From assembly GCA_039807785.1 (NCBI GenBank), contig JBDHRX010000031.1, positions 1-26,590 on the forward strand: a stretch of 26,590 nucleotides of DNA, given 5' to 3'. The notes beneath the pieces were generated by a model that searched no databases, was not told the origin of the DNA, and worked only from the letters and a program-made list of their open reading frames with translations. A program made the position numbers and the translations under genes. Positions 13,092 through 20,399 of this stretch are shown here, piece after piece. How positions within the stretch are numbered: the stretch's first letter is position 1; each line of letters opens with the position of its first letter. The DNA comes from Zeimonas sp039807785. Its GTDB lineage: Bacteria; Pseudomonadota; Gammaproteobacteria; Burkholderiales; Burkholderiaceae_E.

Positions 13092-13973
13092 ATGGGTACC
13101 GCCACCGTGGAAAAGCGCCGCAGCAAGGTCACCGTCAAGCACATCATCGACAAGAAAGCGCGCAAGGAGTCGATCGTCGCGCTTGGCGTCTATGACAGCC
13201 CGATGGCCGCCATCGCCGACGAGATCGGCTTCGACATGCTGATCAACGGCAATGCCGGGCCGATGTCGCTGCTCGGGCACAAGACGCCGATGACCGTGCG
13301 ATTCGAGGAGCAGCTGGTCCTCACCCAGGCCGTCAGCCGCGTCGCGAAGTACGGCATGGTCGTGGGCCATATGCCGTACATGAGCTACCACTTCTCGACC
13401 GAGGACGCCATCCGCAATGCCGCGCGCCTGATCTCCGAAGGCGGCGCCGACGCGGTGAAATGCGAAGGCAACAAGCACACCGCGAAGACCGTCGCCGAGA
13501 TCGTGCGCGCCGGCATTCCGGTGATGGGCCACATGGGCATGCAGGCCTCGCGGAAGCTGGAGCAGAGTGGCTACGGATTCAAGGGCCGCACGGCGGAAGA
13601 AGCCGCGAAGATCGTCGAGGACACACGCGCGTTCCTGGACGCGGGCGCCTTCGCGTTCATCATCGAGTACGTGCCGAACGAGATCACGCAGTATCTGGCC
13701 CGCACGATGCCGGTGCCGATCATCAGCGTCGGCGGCGGCCCGTCGGCCGACGGAATCTACCTGATCAGCGGCGACGCGGTCGGCTACAGCGCCTTCCCGA
13801 AACCGAAGCACGAGGGCAGCTTTGTCGACGTGCGGCCGATCATCCAGAAGGGGCTGCAGCAGTACAAGGATGAAGTGCTCTCCCGCCGCTATCCGTACGC
13901 CGAGTACACGCAGAACATGACGCCGGAAGAGCACGAGAAGTTCCTGAAGATCGTCGGGAAATCGGCCGCCTGA
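13092..13973 (+). CDS. PanB-like hydroxymethyltransferase homologue, divergent (paralogue 3)
   Basis: About 293 residues; ATG 13092 has GGAGA six bases upstream. It is very similar along its whole length to paralogue 2 (5038-5910), sharing 'INGNAGPMSLLGH', 'VGHMPYMSY', 'VKCEGNK' and the C-terminal 'YPYAEYTQNMTPEEH'. Like it, it has Gly and His where PanB has the metal-binding Asp45 and Asp84, while Lys, His and the catalytic Glu ('IEYVP') stay. It lacks the cargo-like tail of paralogue 1. It is followed after 18 bases by the MTHFR fusion gene, so its product or substrate is probably methylene- or methyl-THF. It could be a THF-dependent transferase acting on a different acid, or work with another metal. 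Two near-identical copies with different partners suggest gene dosage or two related substrates. Confidence 0.82.
   Translation: MGTATVEKRRSKVTVKHIIDKKARKESIVALGVYDSPMAAIADEIGFDMLINGNAGPMSLLGHKTPMTVRFEEQLVLTQAVSRVAKYGMVVGHMPYMSYHFSTEDAIRNAARLISEGGADAVKCEGNKHTAKTVAEIVRAGIPVMGHMGMQASRKLEQSGYGFKGRTAEEAAKIVEDTRAFLDAGAFAFIIEYVPNEITQYLARTMPVPIISVGGGPSADGIYLISGDAVGYSAFPKPKHEGSFVDVRPIIQKGLQQYKDEVLSRRYPYAEYTQNMTPEEHEKFLKIVGKSAA
13477..13567 (+). repeat. 91-bp perfect inverted repeat, copy B (inside PanB-like paralogue 3)
   Basis: Exact reverse complement of 5441-5531. The two copies lie about 8 kb apart in inverted orientation around the exporter and the BMC operon, so recombination between them would invert that block and exchange its flanking partners. 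Confidence 0.9.
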
Positions 13974-13991
13974 GGCCGGGAGGGCGACTCG

Positions 13992-15584
13992 GTGCGAATC
14001 GACCTCGAATCCCCCGTTGACCCGCAGGCAATGGACAACCTCGACGCGCCGTCGCCCGGCCGGTTACGCAACCGGATCCGGGAATCCCTGGAATCGGGCA
14101 CCTTTCTCTACACGCTCGAGTACGTGCCCGACCTGCTCGCCAACGGCGAGCAGGCGATGCGCGATCTGCGCCGCAACGCCGAGCTGGTCGGCCGCGACCA
14201 CCGGATCGCCGGCGTCAACATCGGCGATCGCGTCAAGTCGCTCGAGTCGTTCAGCACCGTGGACTGTGGCCACCTTGCCGCCGAAGCCAGCGGCAAGGTG
14301 CCGCTGCTCCACCTGGCCGGCAAGGACCGGACGCCGGAGCAGGCCCGGGCCGTCCTCGAGCGGTCGTTGTCGCTGGGCCTGGAGAATATGCTGCTGCTCA
14401 CCGGCGACGGCATCACCGAGCAGCGCGCCGAGCGCATCCGCTACCAGGAATCGGTCGTGGCGATCGGCGACGCCCGGTCGATGGCCCCCGATTGCGTGAT
14501 CGCCGCGGCCATCGCGCCGTTCAAGTATCGCGAAGAGGAACTGGCCAACCAGTACCTCAAGATGGCGAAGAAGATCAATGCCGGGGCGAACTACCTGATC
14601 ACCAACTGCGGCTGGGACATGCGCAAGCTGGCCGAGCTCGCCTGGTATCGCGACGCGCGCGGCTTCCGCACGCCGCTGGTGGCCAACCTGCTCATGCCCA
14701 CCATGGGCTGGGCGCGCGGAATCCACTCGCACCGGCTGCCGGGCGTCTTCATGTCCGACGACCTGTTCGAGAAGATCCGCGACGAGCATGCGCGCGGCAA
14801 GGCCGAGGCCAGGGAGTCGGCCGCGTACCGGCTCGCCCTGCAGATCGTCGGCGCGCAGCGCCTGGGCTACGCGGGCGTGCAGTTGAGCGGCGTCGACACC
14901 TACGAGGAATTGTGCGCCGCAATGGAGCGGGCGCACGAACTGGGCCGCGCGCTGCCCTCCCTCGAGGACTGGCAGCAGGCCTGGGACGAGGCGCACCGGC
15001 TCGCCGACGGCAGGCTGGTCGAGTTCGCGCCGCGCGGCGGGCTGTACTTGTTCGACGCGAAGCCCGAGCCCGGCAGCCTCGATGCCCTGCCGGGGTTCGG
15101 CGACGCCCGGCCATCGCCCGCCGAGACCTCGAAGTTCAAGCGCATGAAGGCCCTGCACCACGTGGTCTTCGAGCCGGGCTCGCCCGTCGCCGCCGTGGCC
15201 GGCGTCGCCGTGCGCGCCCTGGACGCCACCGGCATCGGAGGGCGCGCGCTGCTCGGGCTGGAGAAAGCCACCAAGCAGGCCACGCTCGGCTGTGAATCGT
15301 GCGGCTTCTGCCGCATCGAGTACCTGTTCTACATCTGCCCCGAGACCTGCCCCAAGGGTCTCGCGAACGGCCCGTGCGCGGGTACGGACGACAACACCTG
15401 CGAGTTCAAGGACCGCGAGTGCATCCACAACCGCAAGTACCGGTTGGCGAAGCAGGCGGGACGGCTGGCCGAACTGGAGCGGGTGCGCGTGCCCGCCGTC
15501 GAAGGGACGCGGGGCACGTCGTCATGGGTGAACCACTTCAAGGGGCGCACCCCGCGCGTGATATGGCTGACGCCCGTCGGCTAG
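13992..15584 (+). CDS. Methylenetetrahydrofolate reductase fused to MTHFR_C Cys-rich domain
   Basis: 530 residues, GTG start with GGGAGGG seven bases upstream. Residues 30-330 form a MetF-like TIM barrel: 'FLYTLEYVP' carries the counterpart of the MetF active-site Glu (Glu43) and 'MLLLTGDG' the flavin-contacting Asp (Asp139). Residues 430-485 form the MTHFR_C region with eight cysteines (434, 437, 440, 449, 453, 462, 470, 477; 'CESCGFC', 'ICPETCP'), likely binding metal or an Fe-S cluster. In acetogens a related domain (MetV) partners MetF. The enzyme interconverts methylene-THF and methyl-THF; in catabolic clusters it runs oxidatively. It follows paralogue 3 in one operon and converges with the LysR gene, overlapping its stop by four bases. 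Confidence 0.88.
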   Translation: MRIDLESPVDPQAMDNLDAPSPGRLRNRIRESLESGTFLYTLEYVPDLLANGEQAMRDLRRNAELVGRDHRIAGVNIGDRVKSLESFSTVDCGHLAAEASGKVPLLHLAGKDRTPEQARAVLERSLSLGLENMLLLTGDGITEQRAERIRYQESVVAIGDARSMAPDCVIAAAIAPFKYREEELANQYLKMAKKINAGANYLITNCGWDMRKLAELAWYRDARGFRTPLVANLLMPTMGWARGIHSHRLPGVFMSDDLFEKIRDEHARGKAEARESAAYRLALQIVGAQRLGYAGVQLSGVDTYEELCAAMERAHELGRALPSLEDWQQAWDEAHRLADGRLVEFAPRGGLYLFDAKPEPGSLDALPGFGDARPSPAETSKFKRMKALHHVVFEPGSPVAAVAGVAVRALDATGIGGRALLGLEKATKQATLGCESCGFCRIEYLFYICPETCPKGLANGPCAGTDDNTCEFKDRECIHNRKYRLAKQAGRLAELERVRVPAVEGTRGTSSWVNHFKGRTPRVIWLTPVG

Positions 15585-16507
15585 GCCGCCGGCGAAGCGC
15601 CCGCGGCTTCGCCGCTCGCCAGCTCCATGAGCATGCGGATGAGCAGTTCCGCTCCCGGGGCGACCATCCGGTCGCGCATGCGCACCACGCCCATATGGGT
15701 CGTCATCCTCAGCGGCGAGGTCAGTTCCAGCTCGACGAGCCGCTCGCCTTCGACGGCTTCCCGGAAGGCCAGCCGCGGACCCACGACCAGCAGGTCGGTA
15801 TTGAGCGCGATGCGCTCGAGCACCTGCATGTTGTCGCACTGAACCGTGAACAGCGAGCGCGGGTCGCCTTCGAACTCGAGCGACTGCGTGAACTCGGCCA
15901 GCATGATGTCGGGAAACTTGAACGACCCGATGGAATAGGCCAGGACATCCCCGGGGCCGATGGGCTGGGCCTTGAGCGCCGGATGGCTGCGTCGACAGTA
16001 GAGGCCGATGCGGAACTCCGGCATCAGGTCGATGGCGAGGCGCTCGCTCGAGAGCAGCTCGCGCACGTCGGCGACGAAGAAGTCGAGGTCGTCCATCTCG
16101 AGCAACCTCAGAAGGTGGCGCCAGTGGGTGATCTCGATGTGCGTGCGGATGCTCGGATGATCCCGCGTGACCCGCGTGAGCATCCGTTCGAGCAGCGCCG
16201 CGGCGGGGATCGGCCCGAAGCCCAGCGCGATCTCGCCGAATTCGTGGGCGCGCATCCGCTTCACGTCGCGCTGCAAGCCCTTGGCCTCGGCGAGCATGCG
16301 CTGGCCGCGCTCGACGACCAGCTTCCCGTAGGGCGTGAGCGTGATCCGGCGCTGGCCGCGGGTGAACAACTCGACCTGCAGCTCCTCTTCCAGCGACTGG
16401 ATGCTGCGGCTGAACGCCGGCTGGCTCAGATGCACCATCTCGGCGGCCTGGGCAAAGCTGCCGCGCTGCGCGAGCGCAATGACGTGCTTCAGTCTCTTGA
16501 GATCCAT
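15581..16507 (-). CDS. LysR-family transcriptional regulator
   Basis: About 308 residues. Residues 1-60 form the winged helix-turn-helix ('LKHVIALAQRGSFAQAAEMV', 'LSQPAFSRSIQSLEEELQV'), followed by a linker helix and a substrate-binding-like effector domain. It is divergent from thyA-folC and convergent with the MTHFR gene, and is the only regulator inside the folate/BMC block. It is the best candidate to bind the T-N11-A boxes at 5993-6031, 12964-13004 and 21545-21559; no such box is visible in its own promoter gap (16508-16620). The effector is unknown and may be the pathway substrate. Confidence 0.9.
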   Translation of the reverse strand: MDLKRLKHVIALAQRGSFAQAAEMVHLSQPAFSRSIQSLEEELQVELFTRGQRRITLTPYGKLVVERGQRMLAEAKGLQRDVKRMRAHEFGEIALGFGPIPAAALLERMLTRVTRDHPSIRTHIEITHWRHLLRLLEMDDLDFFVADVRELLSSERLAIDLMPEFRIGLYCRRSHPALKAQPIGPGDVLAYSIGSFKFPDIMLAEFTQSLEFEGDPRSLFTVQCDNMQVLERIALNTDLLVVGPRLAFREAVEGERLVELELTSPLRMTTHMGVVRMRDRMVAPGAELLIRMLMELASGEAAGASPAA

Positions 16508-16620
16508 CGATTCAGCTTTCCTTGAAACACATCCCCATGCCGCCCGAAAATAGCCCGATTATAGGTCCTGACGCCAGCCCTTTTTCGGCCGCCCCGGAGC
16601 CCGAGGACGGGGGACGCGCA

Positions 16621-17418
16621 ATGGAACGCCAGTACCTGGAGCATCTCCAGCGCATCATTTCCCACGGCGACCGGAAGGAAGACCGCACCGGCGTGGGTAC
16701 CCTCTCGACGTTCGGCCTGCAGATGCGTTTCCCGCTGCAGCCGCATTTCCCGCTGCTGACCACCAAGCGGCTGCACCTGACGTCGATCATCTACGAACTC
16801 CTCTGGTTCCTGCGCGGCGACACCAATGTCCGCTGGCTGCAGCAGCGCGGCGTGTCGATCTGGGACGAATGGGCCCGGCCCGACGGCGAGCTCGGGCCGG
16901 TGTACGGGCGCCAGTGGCGCCGCTGGAAGGCCCGGGACGGGCGCGAGATCGATCAGCTGGCGGGCGTCGTCGAATCGCTGCGTACGCAGCCCGCGTCGCG
17001 CCGGCACATCGTCGTCGCCTGGAACCCCGCCGAGATCGCCGAAATGGCGCTGCCGCCGTGCCACGCCATCTTCCAGTTCCACGTCGCCAACGGAAAGCTG
17101 TCCTGCCAACTCTACCAGCGCAGCGGCGACATGTTCCTCGGGGTACCGTTCAACATCGCCTGCTATTCGCTGCTCACGCTCATGATGGCCCAGGTGGTCG
17201 AGCTCGAGCCCGGGGAATTCATCCATACGCTGGGCGACGCGCACGTCTACCTGAATCACCTGGACCAGGCGCGCCTGCAGCTATCACGCGCGCCGCGCGC
17301 GCTTCCGCGGATGCATCTCAACCCGGACGTCCAGGACCTGTTCGCATTCCAGTTCGACGACTTCCGGTTGGAGGGCTACGAGCCCCACGGCGCCATCTCG
17401 GCGCCGGTGGCGGTCTGA
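16621..17418 (+). CDS. thyA: Thymidylate synthase
   Basis: 265 residues, the E. coli ThyA length. All signature parts are present: 'EDRTGVGTLS', 'GPVYGRQWR', catalytic Cys147 in 'MALPPCHAIFQFHV', the dUMP-binding 'YQRSGDMFLGVPFNIACY' with Asn178, 'GDAHVYLNHLDQ' and the end 'GAISAPVAV'. It methylates dUMP using 5,10-methylene-THF, giving dTMP and dihydrofolate. Asn178 argues for the uracil nucleotide rather than a cytosine hydroxymethylase. The start at 16621 is set by homology and by GGGGGA upstream. It is followed after three bases by folC. thyA is more often found with folA; being here with other folate genes suggests either a housekeeping copy captured next to the cluster or a second copy. 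Confidence 0.95.
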   Translation: MERQYLEHLQRIISHGDRKEDRTGVGTLSTFGLQMRFPLQPHFPLLTTKRLHLTSIIYELLWFLRGDTNVRWLQQRGVSIWDEWARPDGELGPVYGRQWRRWKARDGREIDQLAGVVESLRTQPASRRHIVVAWNPAEIAEMALPPCHAIFQFHVANGKLSCQLYQRSGDMFLGVPFNIACYSLLTLMMAQVVELEPGEFIHTLGDAHVYLNHLDQARLQLSRAPRALPRMHLNPDVQDLFAFQFDDFRLEGYEPHGAISAPVAV

Positions 17419-17421
17419 TCC

Positions 17422-18708
17422 ATGAGCCCGAGCCGGGAGTCGAACTCGATCCCGCCGTTCGAGCGGCTCGAGGCGCTGAAGAACTGGGAGATGGGCGGGC
17501 GCTCGCGCATGGTGCCGACGATCGCACCCATGCGCGACCTGGTCGCCCGGCTCGGCAACCCGCACGAAGCGTTCCGCACCGTGCATGTGGCAGGGACCAA
17601 GGGCAAGGGCTCCGTCTGCGCGCTGCTCGAGACGGCGCTTCACCGCGCCGGCCTGAAGGTCGGCCGCTACGCGTCGCCGCACGTCCTGTCCGTCTGTGAG
17701 CGGATCAGCGTGCGCGGGCGCCCCATCGCCCCGCCGGCGCTCGACGCGGTCCTGGACCGGGTGCTCGACGTACGCGACCAGGCGACCCTGGCGGGGACGG
17801 CCGCGAAGGACGCGACCTGGTTCGACGTCCTCACCGCCGCCGCGTTCCTGCACTTTTCGCTGGTCAAGGTCGAGTGGGTCGTCGTCGAGGCCGGCCTGGG
17901 CGGCCGGCTCGACTCGACCAACGTGCTCGACGGCCGCGTCTGCGTCATCACCAACATCGGCCTCGAGCACACCGACGTCTTGGGCGATACGCGCGAGAAG
18001 ATCGCCGCAGAGAAGGCGGGAATCGTCAAGCGCGGATCGGTCGTGGTCACGGGCCTGGAGGAAGGCGACACCGCCCACGGCGTGGTCGCGGCGCAGGCTC
18101 GCGCGCAGGGAGCCGCGCTGATCACGGTCCCGGCGCTGTCCCGGGCTTCGCAGCGGAACGTCGCGCTGGCCTCGGCCGTGCTCGACAGCATGGGCGCGCA
18201 CGGCGTGACCGGCCCGCTGGACGGCAACAAGCCCCTGCATCACGGCCTGCTCGACGCGAGCGCCGTCCGGGCAGCGGCGCTGCCCGGACGGTTCGAGCTC
18301 GTCGAACATCGCTCGAGCGACCGGTGCGCCAAGGTCCTGCTCGACGGCGCCCACGTCGACATCGCGTTGAAGGCTGTCTTCGAGGAAATCCGCGACGCGC
18401 CCTGGGCCGCCGGACCGCCGGTCGTCCTGTTCGCGCTCGGCAAGGACAAGGACCCGCGCCGGATGCTCGAGCAACTCGGCGGGCGCGTGCTGCATGTCGT
18501 CTTCACGTCGGTGAAAGGCCGCGACGGCATCGAAGCAGCCGAACTGGCGGCATGCGGCCGCGCAGCCGGGCTTTCGTGCAGCGAAGCGGCCAGCCCGGAG
18601 GAAGGGATCCGCGAGTGCCTGGATCGCGCCGGCGATTCGGGCTGGATCCTCGTGACCGGATCCCTGCATCTGATCGGGCCCGTGCGCCGGGCCCTGGAGC
18701 CCGCATAG
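17422..18708 (+). CDS. folC: Folylpolyglutamate synthase-family ligase
   Basis: 428 residues of the Mur-ligase superfamily. The ATP loop 'HVAGTKGKGSVCALLE' (residues 55-70), 'RYASPHVLSVCERI', 'VVEAGLGGRLDSTNVL' and 'IGLEHTDVLGDTREKIAAEKAG' are typical FolC. The C-terminal domain has 'LLDGAHVDIALKA' where FolC normally has 'DGAHNP', so that motif is altered. FolC adds glutamates to folates, keeping them in the cell and raising affinity of folate enzymes. Extra folC copies accompany folate-dependent methylotrophy clusters such as chloromethane utilisation. A housekeeping FolC usually sits near accD; this divergent copy may be specialised. It is translated directly after thyA. Confidence 0.88.
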   Translation: MSPSRESNSIPPFERLEALKNWEMGGRSRMVPTIAPMRDLVARLGNPHEAFRTVHVAGTKGKGSVCALLETALHRAGLKVGRYASPHVLSVCERISVRGRPIAPPALDAVLDRVLDVRDQATLAGTAAKDATWFDVLTAAAFLHFSLVKVEWVVVEAGLGGRLDSTNVLDGRVCVITNIGLEHTDVLGDTREKIAAEKAGIVKRGSVVVTGLEEGDTAHGVVAAQARAQGAALITVPALSRASQRNVALASAVLDSMGAHGVTGPLDGNKPLHHGLLDASAVRAAALPGRFELVEHRSSDRCAKVLLDGAHVDIALKAVFEEIRDAPWAAGPPVVLFALGKDKDPRRMLEQLGGRVLHVVFTSVKGRDGIEAAELAACGRAAGLSCSEAASPEEGIRECLDRAGDSGWILVTGSLHLIGPVRRALEPA

Positions 18709-18722
18709 GCGGACCCCGCGAC

Positions 18723-18746
18723 GCCACCCCTGGCCGGGGCGGTGGC
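18723..18746. terminator. Candidate bidirectional terminator hairpin
   Basis: In the 42-base convergent gap between folC and the ABC ATPase gene, GCCACC (18723-18728) can pair with GGTGGC (18741-18746), with further C-G pairs inside after one mismatch. No T-run follows on either strand, so it is a weak case based mainly on position. Confidence 0.4.
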
Positions 18747-18750
18747 CGCT

Positions 18751-19584
18751 TCAGTGCACTTCCTGCCGCAACGCCTTCAGCAGTTCCGCCTGGAGCTGAA
18801 CGAAGCGGCTGCTGCCGAGGAACTCGTCCCCGCGCGGCTTCGGCTCGTCGACCGTTTCGGCCAGCTTCACTTTCCCCGGCCGCTGCGACATCAGGAGAAT
18901 GCGGTCCGACACGAAGATCGCCTCGGCCACGTCGTGCGTGATGAAGATGATCGTGGGCTGGTATTCGACCCACAGCTGCAGCACGAGCTGCTGCATCTTC
19001 AGCCGCGTCTGGGAATCGAGCGCCCCGAAGGGCTCGTCCATCAGCAGAACTTCGGGCTCCGAGATGAGCGCCCGCGCGATCTGCACGCGCTGCTGCATCC
19101 CGCCCGACAGCTGGTAGGGGTAGTGGTTCTCGAAGCCCGTGAGCTTCACGGCGGCCAACAGGTGTTCGGCCCGCGGAATGTAGACGCCGGGATCGATTCC
19201 GCGCGACTTGACGCCGAACGTGACGTTCTCGAGCACGGTGAGCCACGGGAAGAGCGAGGCCTGCTGGAAGACGACGGCGCGGTCGGGGCCCGGTGCACTG
19301 ACGGGTTTGCCGTCGAGCAGGACCCTGCCGGAGGTCGGGAACTCGAAGCCCGCGATCATGTTCATCGCCGTCGATTTGCCGCAGCCCGTGGGGCCGAGGA
19401 TGCTCACGATCTCCGCCTTCTTGATCGAGACGTTGAGCGATTCGATGGCGAGGGTCGTCTGCTTCGACGAACCAGACCTCGGATAGGTCTTGGATACGTT
19501 CTCGAAGACGACCTTGTCCTTGGCCAGCTGCGGGCGTGTGTTCTGATCGACGGGCATGAGGCGCAGTGCAGGTGATGAGGTCAT
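18751..19584 (-). CDS. ABC transporter ATPase (nitrate/sulfonate/taurine type)
   Basis: 277 residues with Walker A 'GPTGCGKST', Q-loop 'VVFQQASLFPW', signature 'LSGGMQQRVQIARAL', Walker B 'VLLMDEPFGALD' and switch 'FITHDVAEA'. It belongs to the SsuB/TauB/NrtD group. It powers the permease at 19613 using the binding protein at 20400. ATG 19584 was used; ATG 19557 is possible since the first residues are not conserved. It is the last gene of the transporter operon and converges with folC. Confidence 0.93.
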   Translation of the reverse strand: MTSSPALRLMPVDQNTRPQLAKDKVVFENVSKTYPRSGSSKQTTLAIESLNVSIKKAEIVSILGPTGCGKSTAMNMIAGFEFPTSGRVLLDGKPVSAPGPDRAVVFQQASLFPWLTVLENVTFGVKSRGIDPGVYIPRAEHLLAAVKLTGFENHYPYQLSGGMQQRVQIARALISEPEVLLMDEPFGALDSQTRLKMQQLVLQLWVEYQPTIIFITHDVAEAIFVSDRILLMSQRPGKVKLAETVDEPKPRGDEFLGSSRFVQLQAELLKALRQEVH

Positions 19585-19612
19585 GATGATCGGGCCTGTT
19601 GAACGGGGCGCC

Positions 19613-20389
19613 TCAGCGGCCCTTCCAGTGGACGATTCTCGACTCGGTCGCGCCCAGCGCGATATTGAGCACGAGGCCGATGGCGCCGATCAGGGCGATG
19701 CCGATGAACACGACGGGGATCTGGAACAACTGGGCCGCGTCGGAGATCATGAAGCCGAGCCCGCGCTGCGCGCCCACGAGCTCGGCGGCGACGACGACCG
19801 CCCAGCTCAGGGCCATGGCCACCTTGAGACCCGTGAAGATGCTCGGCCAGGCCGCCGGGAAGACCACCTTGCGGAAGATCTGGCTCGGCGTGAGGCCCAG
19901 CGTGGCCGCTGCGCGAAGATAGGCGATGGGAACGTGCGCCGCTCCGGAATGCGCGTTGACGTGCGCATAGTTGAAGGCAGTGATGAAGATCAGCACGACC
20001 TTGCCCACCTCGCCGAGCCCGAAGTACAGGACCGCCATCGGGATGAACGCGATCGGCGGGATCGGGCGCAGGAACGCCATGATCGGCGACATCGCGGCGT
20101 CGGCGGTACGCATGTAGCCGGTGATGAGCCCGGTCGGGATCCCCACCGCGACGCCCAGGGCGAACCCGCACAGGGCCCGGAAGAGGCTGATCCCGATGTG
20201 CTCCCACAGCGGCACGCGCTGGTAGCCGTTCGTCACCAGCTGCATCAGCGACTGGAACAGCGACTGCGGAGACGGAAGGTACGTCGGGCCGACGAAACCC
20301 AGGTTCGTCACGAACCACCAGACGCCGAAGATGGCGACGATGGTGGCCGTGGAGATCCAGATCGACGGGATTTGCCTCTTCGGGTTCAC
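19613..20389 (-). CDS. ABC transporter permease (nitrate/sulfonate/taurine type)
   Basis: About 258 residues with some six membrane segments and the BPD_transp_1 domain. The ATPase-coupling loop resembles 'AAATLGLTPSQIFRKVVFPAAWPSIFTGL'-type EAA motifs of SsuC/TauC. I chose GTG 20389 because GAGGGG lies just upstream and it is ten bases past the binding-protein stop; the frame before it runs over the end of that gene. It forms the inner-membrane channel of the importer. Confidence 0.92.
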   Translation of the reverse strand: MNPKRQIPSIWISTATIVAIFGVWWFVTNLGFVGPTYLPSPQSLFQSLMQLVTNGYQRVPLWEHIGISLFRALCGFALGVAVGIPTGLITGYMRTADAAMSPIMAFLRPIPPIAFIPMAVLYFGLGEVGKVVLIFITAFNYAHVNAHSGAAHVPIAYLRAAATLGLTPSQIFRKVVFPAAWPSIFTGLKVAMALSWAVVVAAELVGAQRGLGFMISDAAQLFQIPVVFIGIALIGAIGLVLNIALGATESRIVHWKGR

Positions 20390-20399
20390 CGCACGCCCC

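Noticed and set aside
16558..16563. TATAAT on the minus strand as promoter of the LysR gene
   Set aside because: A perfect -10 hexamer, but no acceptable -35 element 16-18 bases upstream, so not listed as a feature.
16621..17418. Phage-type dCMP/dUMP hydroxymethylase instead of thymidylate synthase
   Set aside because: The dUMP-recognising Asn178 is kept and all other ThyA motifs and the length are canonical.
5038..18708. BMC cluster carried on the integrative element
   Set aside because: The integrase and its tRNA fragment place the element to the left of 2735; no second att copy is visible to the right within the window. Older transfer of the cluster cannot be excluded.
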